From Leeuwenhoekiella blandensis MED217 (GTDB taxonomy: Bacteria > Bacteroidota > Bacteroidia > Flavobacteriales > Flavobacteriaceae), in assembly GCF_000152985.1 (NCBI RefSeq), contig NZ_CH672395.1:124001-188000 (forward strand): a DNA stretch of 64,000 bases, read 5' to 3'. Both the position numbers and the translations under genes were made by a program. The notes beneath the pieces are model-generated. The model did not search any database, had not been told where the DNA came from, and worked only from the letters and a program-made list of their open reading frames with translations. Positions 1-8,345 of this stretch are shown one piece after another (within the stretch, counting starts at the first letter, position 1; the number at the start of each line of letters is the position of its first letter).

Positions 1-329
1 GTCTCGAAGAATTGTTTTATCCGGGAGATTCAATACCGCTGTATCTTGATAAGAAAAGTGAAACCTTAAAAGTAATACAGCAATTGCGTAATGAAGCGCA
101 CCGCTTTGGGATCACATTTCATAGAAATCAACGCAGTAAAGCGGCAATAAATACCGAACTTGAGACTATTCCCGGAATAGGAGAAAAAACGGTTATTGAA
201 TTGTTGCGACATTTTAGATCGGTGAGTAAGGTAAAAAAAGCTTCAGCAGCGGCTTTAAGCGAAGTCATCGGGCCGGCAAAGGCAAAAATTATAATCAATC
301 ATTATCAGCAATCTGCAAATGAAAATTAA
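1..329 (+). CDS. uvrC: Excinuclease ABC subunit C, C-terminal end (partial)
   Basis: This is the last ~109 codons of UvrC, the nuclease subunit that makes both incisions in nucleotide excision repair. The frame is open from base 3 and reads LEELFYPGDSIPLYLDKKSE, typical of the UvrC RNase H-like endonuclease domain. It is followed by a helix-hairpin-helix DNA-binding region with IPGIGEKTVIELLRHF and EVIGPAKAKIIINHY. The gene starts outside the window, so the GIY-YIG half is not visible. A TTG at base 12 is an internal Leu codon, not a start. The stop overlaps the next gene by 11 bases, so the two are probably co-transcribed. Confidence 0.93.
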   Translation, partial: LEELFYPGDSIPLYLDKKSETLKVIQQLRNEAHRFGITFHRNQRSKAAINTELETIPGIGEKTVIELLRHFRSVSKVKKASAAALSEVIGPAKAKIIINHYQQSANEN

Positions 330-2583
330 CTACAGTCTTCTACTCATTTTTCTGTTGCATTGGGCGGTTCAAGCTCAAGACAGCACGGCTGTAGATTTTT
401 CAAAGATTCCGCAAGGCGAAAATTTAAAAGTAGGTCTTGTGCTTAGTGGAGGCGGAGCAAAGGGTCTGGCGCATATAGGCGTGCTTAAAGAAATTGAAGC
501 CGCCGGAATCAAAATAGATTACATAGGCGGCACCAGTATGGGAGCTATTATTGGAGGCTTGTATGCCGCCGGTTACAACGCGCACCAATTAGATTCGATC
601 TTTGAATCTGTAGATTTTGAAAAGCTTATTCAAGACGATTTGCCGCGTAGTGCACAATCTTTTCACGAGCGTGCAGATCGTGAGCGTTATGCGATCGCGC
701 TTCCTTTTGAAAAATTCAAGATCTCTTTTCCTTCAGCATTATCAAAAGGTCAAAACATCTATAATCTGTTTACACAACTTACGCATCACGTTCAGGAAAC
801 CGATGATTTCACAAAATTGTCTATTCCGTTTTTTTGTGTCGCAACAGATGCAGAGAAAGGACAGGCGATTGTATTAGATAAAGGCTGCTTGCCCGAAGCA
901 ATAACCGCTAGTGGTGCGCTGCCATCACTGTTCAGTCCTGTTGTTTTAGATGATAAAATTCTCATTGATGGGGGTGTGGTTAATAATTACCCGGTTGAAG
1001 AACTGAGAAAGCGAGGCGCTAATTTTATAATTGGTGTAGACGTTCAAGATGGGCTGCGCGATAAAGACGAGTTGAAGAGCGCTCCAGAAATGCTGCTTCA
1101 AATCAATAACTACCGCACGATCGAAGCGATGCGTGATAAGGTTGAACAAACAGATATTTACATCAAGCCTAACATCGACGGGTATACCGTGGTTGATTTT
1201 GACCGTGGGGCAGAAATCATTCAGGGCGGCCAGGATAAAGCCGAAGAATATGATTCAGCATTTAAAAAATTAGCCCATTTACAAGGTTCGGCGTATAAAA
1301 AACCAAATCTTAAACTGAAAACTCAAGATACGCTCCGCATTAAAAGTGTGGCGATCAATGGGAATAGATACTACACCCGCTCTTATATTTTAGGGAAATT
1401 GAAGATCAAGACTCCGGCAAAAATGACGTACACGCAGCTTTTTGACGGAATCAACAATCTGGCGGCGACTAACAACTTTCAGCGTATCAATCATCGTTTA
1501 GAACAGTACGATGATGGTCAAAGTCATCTAGTGCTCGATTTAACCGAAAGTGAGGCGACTACTTATTTGAAAGCCGGGATACATTATGATGATATTTATA
1601 AAAGTGCAGCGCTAATTAATGTTACCAAGAAGCGCTTGCTCTTTAAAAATGATATTGTCTCTTTTGATCTGGCGCTTGGGGATAACATTCGCTATAATTT
1701 TGATTATTATAGTGATAACGGTTTTTATATCGGGTTTGGGTTGCGTTCTCGCTACAATAGTTTTGACAGTCGCGTTGATGCGCGATTTGTTGAGGAGTTG
1801 AATAATCTCCCTTTAGAAAACTTCAATACTCTCGCAGTAGATTATACCGACTTTACCAATCAGGTGTATTTACAAACTTTATTTCAAAAGCAGTTTTCGC
1901 TTAGCTTAGGACTTGAGCATAAATTTTTAAAAATCGATACTGAAAGTATCCGGTTGGAGAATGATAATACGGGTAAGATCTATTTTGATAATAGTCATTA
2001 TTACAGCACCTACGGTAGTTTGTTGTTAGATTCGTTTGACAATAAATACTTCCCGACTTCAGGTTGGTATTTTAACGGAGATTTTCATTTATATCTCTTT
2101 TCTTCAGACTACAACGACAATTTTGATGAGTTCTCTATTGGTAAAGCAGAGCTGAAATACGCCAAAACATTAGCGCCTAAACTCACTATGCTTTTAAGTG
2201 CCGAAGGAGGTTTTAGAATTGGTGCGACAGAAAGCACGACTTTAAACTTTGTTCTGGGCGGTTGGGGTAATGATTTTGTAAACAACATTATTCCGTTTTA
2301 CGGCTACGATTTGATAAGTAGAACCGGAGACGGACTTGTAAAGTCTGAGATCACTTTTGATTATAATTTTTACCGAAAGAACCACTTAAACTTTGGTGGG
2401 AACTTTGCTAACTTGGGTCAGGATCTTTTCACTTCGGGAGATTGGTTAACTGCACCTGATTTTACAGGCTATTACGTAGGCTACGGTCTTGAGACTTTAG
2501 TTGGTCCCTTACAGACTAAGATTTCCTATTCTCCAGAAATTGATGAAGTGTTCTGGAACTTCAGTTTAGGATTGTGGTTTTAA
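319..2583 (+). CDS. Patatin-like phospholipase with POTRA and Omp85-type barrel
   Basis: 754 residues. A signal peptide (residues 1-20, ending VQAQ) is followed by a patatin domain with the glycine-rich oxyanion loop SGGGAKGLAHIGV, nucleophile elbow GTSMG (Ser73) and DGG (Asp217), so the Ser-Asp dyad is complete. A POTRA-like segment follows (IKSVAINGNRYYTRSYI, about residue 345), then a long beta-rich region ending in aromatic FSLGLWF, as in outer-membrane barrels. The family (PlpD type) is an outer-membrane lipase whose passenger is anchored or exported through its own barrel. The substrate is not evident. It overlaps the uvrC stop by 11 bases. Confidence 0.88.
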   Translation: MKINYSLLLIFLLHWAVQAQDSTAVDFSKIPQGENLKVGLVLSGGGAKGLAHIGVLKEIEAAGIKIDYIGGTSMGAIIGGLYAAGYNAHQLDSIFESVDFEKLIQDDLPRSAQSFHERADRERYAIALPFEKFKISFPSALSKGQNIYNLFTQLTHHVQETDDFTKLSIPFFCVATDAEKGQAIVLDKGCLPEAITASGALPSLFSPVVLDDKILIDGGVVNNYPVEELRKRGANFIIGVDVQDGLRDKDELKSAPEMLLQINNYRTIEAMRDKVEQTDIYIKPNIDGYTVVDFDRGAEIIQGGQDKAEEYDSAFKKLAHLQGSAYKKPNLKLKTQDTLRIKSVAINGNRYYTRSYILGKLKIKTPAKMTYTQLFDGINNLAATNNFQRINHRLEQYDDGQSHLVLDLTESEATTYLKAGIHYDDIYKSAALINVTKKRLLFKNDIVSFDLALGDNIRYNFDYYSDNGFYIGFGLRSRYNSFDSRVDARFVEELNNLPLENFNTLAVDYTDFTNQVYLQTLFQKQFSLSLGLEHKFLKIDTESIRLENDNTGKIYFDNSHYYSTYGSLLLDSFDNKYFPTSGWYFNGDFHLYLFSSDYNDNFDEFSIGKAELKYAKTLAPKLTMLLSAEGGFRIGATESTTLNFVLGGWGNDFVNNIIPFYGYDLISRTGDGLVKSEITFDYNFYRKNHLNFGGNFANLGQDLFTSGDWLTAPDFTGYYVGYGLETLVGPLQTKISYSPEIDEVFWNFSLGLWF

Positions 2584-2694
2584 GAAAATATTAGTCACAT
2601 TGGCTGTTGGTTTTACGATATTTGTGAAAAACTATATCGTTTTCGAAGAATGATTAAAAAAAGATCATTTACTTAAACTAAAAAATTAAGAGCT

Positions 2695-3855
2695 ATGCCT
2701 TTCTATCACAAGCTGGGTAAAATTCCACATAAACGACATACGCAATTTAGAAAGCCAGACGGAAGCTTGTATTATGAGCAGCTTTTTGGGACCATCGGTT
2801 TTGATGGGATGTACAGCAATATGTACCACGAGCAGCGACCTACTCAAGTTAAAGAAATCAAAGGGAGCAAAAATATTAAGCCAAAGGTTGCCAAAGCCAA
2901 TCACATTCAATCGTATCGCTTCAGAGGTTTTGAGATCCAGCCCGAAGGTGATTATCTCGAGAGCCGCAAACCGGTTTTAACCAATAGCGATTGCACGATT
3001 ATTTTGGCTGCGCCAAAGAACAAAACACAAGATTATTTTTATAAAAATAGCGATGCAGACGAGCTTATTTTTGTGCATCGCGGTAGTGGGAAATTCCGCA
3101 GTCATTTAGGGAATCTCGATTTTAAATATGGCGATTACCTCTTGATTCCTCGAGGAACTATATATAAATTAGATTTTGATACTGAAGACAACAGGCTCTT
3201 TATTGTTGAGTCAAGAAGGCCAATTTATACGCCTAAACGCTACCGAAACTGGTTTGGTCAATTGCTCGAGCATTCTCCTTTTTGCGAGCGGGATCTGCGC
3301 CGACCGTACGAATTGGAAACCAACAACGAGTCGGGTGAATTCTTAATGAAGATCAAAAAGCAAGATGAGCTTTTTGATATGGTGTATGCTTCGCATCCCT
3401 TTGATGTAGTTGGTTATGACGGGTACAATTATCCGTATGCGTTTTCGATTCACGATTTTGAGCCTATTACGGGCCGCATACATCAACCGCCACCGGTGCA
3501 TCAGACTTTTGAGACCGATGCTTTTGTGGTGTGCAGTTTTTGTCCGCGTAAATACGACTATCATCCGCAGAGTATTCCGGCGCCCTACAATCATAGCAAC
3601 ATCGACAGCGATGAGGTGTTGTATTATGTTGACGGTGATTTTATGAGCCGAAACGATATTGAAGCAGGGCATATTTCGTTGCATCCGGCAGGCATTCCGC
3701 ACGGGCCGCATCCGGGAGCCACAGAGCGCAGCATCGGCAAAACAGAGACCGAAGAACTTGCAGTTATGGTAGACACTTTTAAACCCTTACAGATCTGTGA
3801 AGATGCGATGCCTATTGCAGATGAAACCTATTACAAATCGTGGCTAGAGCATTAA
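2695..3855 (+). CDS. hmgA: Homogentisate 1,2-dioxygenase
   Basis: 386 residues. Fe(II) enzyme that opens the ring of homogentisate to maleylacetoacetate in tyrosine/phenylalanine catabolism. A cupin fold is visible: HRGSGKFRSHLGNLDFKYGD and LLIPRGTIY near residues 125-160. The metal-site region has HSNIDSDEVLYY (His300, Glu307) and the conserved PHGPHPG (His336), which I take as the likely iron ligands. The protein is shorter than the ~430-445-residue proteobacterial and mammalian enzymes, as usual for the Bacteroidota form. The gene making its substrate, hppD, follows 118 bases downstream on the same strand. Confidence 0.93.
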   Translation: MPFYHKLGKIPHKRHTQFRKPDGSLYYEQLFGTIGFDGMYSNMYHEQRPTQVKEIKGSKNIKPKVAKANHIQSYRFRGFEIQPEGDYLESRKPVLTNSDCTIILAAPKNKTQDYFYKNSDADELIFVHRGSGKFRSHLGNLDFKYGDYLLIPRGTIYKLDFDTEDNRLFIVESRRPIYTPKRYRNWFGQLLEHSPFCERDLRRPYELETNNESGEFLMKIKKQDELFDMVYASHPFDVVGYDGYNYPYAFSIHDFEPITGRIHQPPPVHQTFETDAFVVCSFCPRKYDYHPQSIPAPYNHSNIDSDEVLYYVDGDFMSRNDIEAGHISLHPAGIPHGPHPGATERSIGKTETEELAVMVDTFKPLQICEDAMPIADETYYKSWLEH

Positions 3856-3870
3856 TTTTTAAATGAGTAT

Positions 3871-3965
3871 TAGGAGCTATTTCCTGCTTTCCGCTGTATC
3901 TTTTTAATGCTTTCGCCTTTAGGCTCAACCATTAAAAAGGATGCCGCTGCAATCAGGGCTAAAAC
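3871..3965 (+). repeat. Structured intergenic element directly upstream of hppD
   Basis: Between hmgA and hppD. Perfect 10-base inverted arms CTTTTTAATG (3900-3909) and CATTAAAAAG (3930-3939) enclose a 20-base loop. Outside them AGC...CCTG (3875-3877, 3883-3886) can pair with CAGGGCT (3954-3960). The element ends about 10 bases before the hppD ATG. The wording (GGAGCTATTTCCTGC ... GGATGCCGCTGCAATCAGGG) matches my memory of an element scattered through flavobacterial genomes; I cannot verify that here. It may be a transcribed leader structure or a mobile palindromic repeat. Confidence 0.55.
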
Positions 3966-3973
3966 ATAAAACA

Positions 3974-5134
3974 ATGAGTAAAGAATTGAAATCAGTCGAC
4001 TACGGACTGGAAAAAATATTTGACGGAGCGCAAGACTTTTTGCCGCTTTTAGGAACCGATTATGTAGAATTCTATGTGGGTAATGCCAAGCAGGCTGCTC
4101 ATTTTTATAAAACCGCTTTTGGTTTTCAATCTGAAGCTTACAGCGGTCTCGAAACCGGAAAAAAAGATCGGGTAAGCTATGTGCTGCGCCAAGACAAAAT
4201 ACGCTTGGTGCTTACTTCTCCTTTAGGAAGTGCGTCACCTATAAATGAGCATATTGTAAAGCACGGCGATGGGGTAAAAGTAGTTGCGCTTTGGGTAGAA
4301 GATGCGCGCAGTGCCTTTGAAGAAACCACAAAACGTGGCGCAAAACCGTTTATGGAGCCAGAAGTAGAAAAAGATGAACACGGCGAAGTTGTACGTTCTG
4401 GGATTTATACCTATGGTGAGACCGTACATATGTTTGTTGAGCGTAAAAACTATAACGGACAGTTTCTGCCGGGCTATCGCAAATGGGAATCAGATTATAA
4501 TCCGGAGCCTACCGGTTTGAAATATATTGACCATATGGTGGGCAATGTTGGTTGGGGCGAGATGAACACCTGGGTAAAATGGTATGAGGATGTGATGGGA
4601 TTTGTAAACTTCCTGACCTTTGACGACAAGCAAATCACTACCGAATATTCAGCATTGATGAGTAAGGTGATGAGCAACGGTAACGGAAGAATAAAATTCC
4701 CGATCAATGAGCCGGCAGAAGGGATTAAAAAATCACAGATCGAGGAGTATCTCGATTTTTACGAAGGTCCGGGAGTGCAGCATTTGGCTGTTGCTACCGA
4801 TGATATTGTAAAAACTGTGGCTGCTTTAAAAGCCCGTGGTGTAGAGTTTCTTCCACCACCTCCGCAAGCCTATTATGATGATATTCCGCGTCGTTTGGGG
4901 GCACATATGGACACAATGAAAGAAGATCTTAATAAACTTCAAGAACTTTCAATTCTGGTAGACGCAGATGAAGAAGGTTATTTGCTTCAGATTTTCACTA
5001 AGCCGCTTCAAGATCGTCCCACACTGTTTTTTGAGATCATTCAACGTATGGGCGCAAAAGGTTTTGGTGCCGGTAACTTTAAAGCACTTTTTGAATCTAT
5101 TGAACGGGAGCAAGCACAGCGCGGTACGCTTTAA
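3974..5134 (+). CDS. hppD: 4-hydroxyphenylpyruvate dioxygenase
   Basis: 386 residues from the ATG at 3974. Converts 4-hydroxyphenylpyruvate to homogentisate, the substrate of the adjacent hmgA product. Two vicinal-oxygen-chelate halves are visible. The Fe(II) ligands are His187 (DHMVGNVGWGEMNTW), His270 (GVQHLAVATDDI) and Glu354 (FFEIIQRMGAKGFGAGNFK). An in-frame ATG at 3941 would add 11 residues but lies inside a structured repeat; family members begin near SKELKSVDYGLEKIF, so I prefer 3974. A clear terminator follows at 5233. Confidence 0.94.
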   Translation: MSKELKSVDYGLEKIFDGAQDFLPLLGTDYVEFYVGNAKQAAHFYKTAFGFQSEAYSGLETGKKDRVSYVLRQDKIRLVLTSPLGSASPINEHIVKHGDGVKVVALWVEDARSAFEETTKRGAKPFMEPEVEKDEHGEVVRSGIYTYGETVHMFVERKNYNGQFLPGYRKWESDYNPEPTGLKYIDHMVGNVGWGEMNTWVKWYEDVMGFVNFLTFDDKQITTEYSALMSKVMSNGNGRIKFPINEPAEGIKKSQIEEYLDFYEGPGVQHLAVATDDIVKTVAALKARGVEFLPPPPQAYYDDIPRRLGAHMDTMKEDLNKLQELSILVDADEEGYLLQIFTKPLQDRPTLFFEIIQRMGAKGFGAGNFKALFESIEREQAQRGTL

Positions 5135-5232
5135 CTTTTGGAGAATAAATAGTGTGAGGAGCATCAGGGCAATCCTGTCAGGCATCCCCAAAGCGATCGA
5201 GATAAATCCTTAGATGCTGCCAATAAAATTTC

Positions 5233-5268
5233 AAAATCCCTGTTTGTATTCAAGCAGGGATTTTTAGC
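5233..5268 (+). terminator. Rho-independent terminator after hppD
   Basis: Perfect 10-bp stem AAAATCCCTG (5233-5242) / CAGGGATTTT (5255-5264) with a 12-base loop and a T-run. Closes the hmgA-hppD unit. Confidence 0.85.
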
Positions 5269-5274
5269 TTTTGC

Positions 5275-5282
5275 TACTTTTG
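5275..5282 (+). promoter_or_regulatory. Putative -7 box (TACTTTTG) for the DUF3108-kynA unit
   Basis: Matches the Bacteroidota -7 consensus TAnnTTTG, 61 bases before the next ATG and immediately after the terminator. No convincing -33 TTG is seen at the expected distance, so this is tentative. Confidence 0.4.
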
Positions 5283-5343
5283 GAACAACTCTTGTAAAAG
5301 CATGATATACAACGTTTTTGTTGTGCTTTAAACTAATGTCGCT

Positions 5344-6120
5344 ATGAAAAATAAATACTTGATATTGTTAATGCTTTTAATCGCAGGATCAGCTTTTGCG
5401 CAGGAAGCTGCTTTTAAAGATGGAGAGTGGTTTCGCTTTCGCATAAGCTACAGCGGCTGGTGGAAAGCCGGTGAAGCTACACTTTCTGTCAACAATGAGA
5501 CGCTGAAGGGTAAGCCGGTTTACCATGTAAAAGGCAAGGGAGTGACCACGGGAATGACCAAGCTCTTTTTTGGAGTTGAAGATTATTACGAGACCTATAT
5601 CGACAAGCAAACCACCTTGCCGTATCGGTTTATCAGGAAGATTGATGAAGGTGGGCATACAAAAGATAAGATCATTGATTTTGACCAGCAGGCTCGTGTC
5701 GCTACGGTTAATGATAAAAAGCATAATGAAATAAAAACCTTTCAGACAGAACCCAACATTCACGATATGGTTTCTAGCTTCTATTATTTAAGAAATGCAA
5801 TAGATGCAAGCACCTTAAAAGAAGGAGACGAGACCGTGATCAACATGTTCTTTGATCAGGAAAATTTCAAGTTCAAGCTCAAGTTTTTAGGCCGCGAGGT
5901 GGTGAAGACCAAATTTGGTAAAGTAAAAGCACTTATTTTTAGACCGTATGTGCAAGCAGGACGTGTATTTAAAGAGAAAGAAAGTCTCACGGTTTGGATT
6001 AGCGACGACCAAAATAAAATACCTTTGCAAATCAAAGCAGATTTAGCGGTAGGCTCTTTAAAAGCAGATATTGACGCTTATAAAGGTTTAAAGCATCCAT
6101 TCTATATTATACAAGATTAA
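5344..6120 (+). CDS. DUF3108 domain periplasmic protein
   Basis: 258 residues with a signal peptide (residues 1-19, MKNKYLILLMLLIAGSAFAQ). The mature part reads as a beta-rich DUF3108 domain: an N-terminal FRISYSGWWKAGEATLSV strand pair, YETYIDKQTTLPYRFIRKID in the middle and a C-terminal LTVWISDDQNKIPLQIKADL. The family is of unknown function and probably soluble in the periplasm. Its stop overlaps the kynA start (TAATG), so it is co-transcribed with tryptophan dioxygenase. A catalytic role is neither shown nor excluded. Confidence 0.82.
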   Translation: MKNKYLILLMLLIAGSAFAQEAAFKDGEWFRFRISYSGWWKAGEATLSVNNETLKGKPVYHVKGKGVTTGMTKLFFGVEDYYETYIDKQTTLPYRFIRKIDEGGHTKDKIIDFDQQARVATVNDKKHNEIKTFQTEPNIHDMVSSFYYLRNAIDASTLKEGDETVINMFFDQENFKFKLKFLGREVVKTKFGKVKALIFRPYVQAGRVFKEKESLTVWISDDQNKIPLQIKADLAVGSLKADIDAYKGLKHPFYIIQD

Positions 6121-7070
6121 TGTCGTTTAAAAGCAATCCTGAAATCAATTTACAACTAGAAGCGCTTAAAGATAAATTTGATGCCATGGGACAAAACCTG
6201 GAGCATCAACTAGAAGGCTTTGCTCACAGTAAACCTATCAATTATTGGGATTATATTCAGGTTGATTCGCTGTTGAGTTTACAAAATCAGCGCACCTTAC
6301 TTCCTGATGAGATGGTGTTTATTATGTATCACCAGATCAATGAGTTGCTGTTTAAAATGATCTTATGGGAGCTAGAACAAGTGGCTTATGAGCAAGAGCT
6401 CACCACAGCATTCTTTTCAGAAAAACTAAACCGCATCAGCAGATATTTTGATATGCTCACCTCTTCGTTCAACATCATGCGCGAAGGGATGAATATGGAG
6501 CAGTATCTCAAATTTAGAAGAACCTTGAGCCCGGCAAGTGGCTTTCAAAGCGCGCAATATCGCTATATCGAGTTTGCCTCTACAGAGCTCCCCAATCTTA
6601 TCGATGCCCGCTTTCGCGAAAGCTTTACAGCTACCAAAGCATCAACGATCGATTATGACGAGGTTTTTGAACATCTATACTGGCAAGCTGCCGGCAAAGA
6701 CTTCAAAACAGGAGAAAAAACCTATACGTTAAAAGCGTTCGAATTAAAATATAAGGAGGACTTCATTCGTTTTCTAAAACAATACAAAACCCTAAATTTG
6801 TGGACCAGATTTAAATCCTTACCACTTTCTGATCAAAAGGATGCAACATTGCTTGAAGCGATGCGTCACTACGATTATACGGTAAATATTAAATGGGTTC
6901 TGTCGCATTACCGCACGGCTTTGCATTATTTAAATCAAGGTGAAGAACCCTTAGAAGCCACAGGAGGAAGTGATTGGGTGAAATATATGCACCCCAAATA
7001 TCAGAAACGCATTTTCTTTCCAGAGCTATGGTCTGAAAAAGAGCGTGCCGAATGGGGACAAAATGAATAA
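6120..7070 (+). CDS. kynA: Tryptophan 2,3-dioxygenase
   Basis: 316 residues. Haem enzyme opening the indole ring of L-tryptophan to N-formylkynurenine, first step of the kynurenine pathway. Conserved helices include MYHQINELLFKMILWELEQ, where His71 corresponds to the substrate-contacting distal His. NIKWVLSHYRTALHYL carries His263, the expected proximal haem ligand. The C-terminal EATGGSDWVKYMHPK is a family signature. The start overlaps the upstream stop. Bases 6610-6623 form a perfect palindrome (GCTTTCGCGAAAGC) encoding RFRES; see findings. The remaining kynurenine pathway genes are not in the window. Confidence 0.94.
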   Translation: MSFKSNPEINLQLEALKDKFDAMGQNLEHQLEGFAHSKPINYWDYIQVDSLLSLQNQRTLLPDEMVFIMYHQINELLFKMILWELEQVAYEQELTTAFFSEKLNRISRYFDMLTSSFNIMREGMNMEQYLKFRRTLSPASGFQSAQYRYIEFASTELPNLIDARFRESFTATKASTIDYDEVFEHLYWQAAGKDFKTGEKTYTLKAFELKYKEDFIRFLKQYKTLNLWTRFKSLPLSDQKDATLLEAMRHYDYTVNIKWVLSHYRTALHYLNQGEEPLEATGGSDWVKYMHPKYQKRIFFPELWSEKERAEWGQNE

Positions 7071-7102
7071 ACAGAAATCATAAATTTTCAACATACCCTA
7101 AA

Positions 7103-8344
7103 TTGAAAAAACTAAGTATCGTACTCGTTGCCTTGCTCACATTGATGAGTTGTGCAGATGATGAAACTAAAGAAAAGGAACCGGTTAAAGAGAAGGTAGT
7201 AAAGCCAGTGAATAAACGCTTTGGCTATGTGCTTGATGATTATGAGGTAGTTTCAGACACGGTTCAATCTGGAGATAGTTTTGGTCAGATCCTTTTTGAA
7301 AATGGGATTGATTACGGGACGATTCAACAAATAACAGATTCGGTTAAAAATACGTTTGATACCCGTAAAATTGTCGTGGGTAAACCTTATACACTTTTAA
7401 AAAGTAAAGATTCTACAAACCAAGCTCAGGTCTTTATTTATGAGCAAAACAAGATCGATTATGTGGTGCTCGATTTTGCAGATGAGGTGGTAAAAGCAGC
7501 AGCAAAAAAACGTCCTGTAACGATTAAAGAACGTGTAGCACACGGTGTGATCAACGATAACTTATCTACCACTTTTGATGATTTGGGTGTTAATATTCTG
7601 GTAGCCTACGGGATGGCAGATATTTATGCCTGGACCATTGATTTCTTTAGGCTGCAACCCGGAGATAAATTTAAAGTGGTTTATACTGAAAAGTATATTA
7701 ATGACACGATTCCGGCAGGTTTTGGAGAGATCAAAGCAAGTTGGTTTGAACATAAGGGAAAACCTATTTATGCCTTTGCTTTTCAAAACGATTCGATAAG
7801 CGGTGGGCAGCGTGATTATTACGATCAGGATGCAGATAACTTGCGTCGTGCTTTTTTAAAGAGTCCGTTAAAGTTTGGTCGTATTTCTTCTCGTTATAAT
7901 TTAAGACGTCGTATTGCCTATTACGGTAACCGAATCCGCCCTCATAAAGGAACCGATTTTGCCGCGCCTGTAGGAACACCAATTATGGCTACTTCAGACG
8001 GTACCATAATCGCATCAGAATATAGAGGAGGTAATGGTAATTATGTTAAGATCAGGCATAACGGAACCTACGATACGCAATACCTGCATATGAGTAAACG
8101 AGCAGTAAGTAGAGGTGACTTTGTAAGACAAGGAGATGTGATAGGTTATATTGGGATGACGGGTAATACCAGTGGTCCGCACGTATGCTATCGCTTTTGG
8201 AAAAACGGGAAACAAGTAGATCCGTTTGCTATAGACTTGCCTACATCAGCACCTTTAGAAGAGCAATATCAGCCACAATATTTTGAATACATTGCGCCTA
8301 TTAAAGCGCAATTAGATGCAATAACCTTCCAAAAATCAACATAA
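7103..8344 (+). CDS. M23/LytM-family peptidoglycan peptidase lipoprotein
   Basis: 413 residues from a TTG start at 7103. It has a lipoprotein signal ([10 protein letters not shown], Cys17). A charged linker and a middle domain ([20 protein letters not shown]) are followed by an M23 domain: His281-x3-Asp285 in [16 protein letters not shown], then [19 protein letters not shown] and GPHVCYRF. The usual C-terminal HxH zinc motif is His360-Val-Cys362, with Cys where the third zinc ligand is normally His. It probably acts on cell-wall crosslinks from the outer membrane. The stop is one base before the pgi ATG, so the two genes are coupled. Confidence 0.86.
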   Translation: MKKLSIVLVALLTLMSCADDETKEKEPVKEKVVKPVNKRFGYVLDDYEVVSDTVQSGDSFGQILFENGIDYGTIQQITDSVKNTFDTRKIVVGKPYTLLKSKDSTNQAQVFIYEQNKIDYVVLDFADEVVKAAAKKRPVTIKERVAHGVINDNLSTTFDDLGVNILVAYGMADIYAWTIDFFRLQPGDKFKVVYTEKYINDTIPAGFGEIKASWFEHKGKPIYAFAFQNDSISGGQRDYYDQDADNLRRAFLKSPLKFGRISSRYNLRRRIAYYGNRIRPHKGTDFAAPVGTPIMATSDGTIIASEYRGGNGNYVKIRHNGTYDTQYLHMSKRAVSRGDFVRQGDVIGYIGMTGNTSGPHVCYRFWKNGKQVDPFAIDLPTSAPLEEQYQPQYFEYIAPIKAQLDAITFQKST

Positions 8345-8345
8345 A

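Noticed and set aside
4968-5213. Plus-strand frame of 81 codons over the hppD end
   Set aside because: Shadow of hppD in another frame; basic, low-complexity translation with no start context.
5141-5232. Possible repeat with CAGGGCAATCCTGTCAGG between hppD and its terminator
   Set aside because: It shows short internal similarities, but I find no second copy in the window and no clean inverted arms.
5425-5445. CGCTTTCGCATAAGC in the DUF3108 gene as another copy of the kynA/mutY palindrome
   Set aside because: The second arm is broken, and the encoded FRFRISYSGW fits the family's own conserved start, so the likeness is probably chance.
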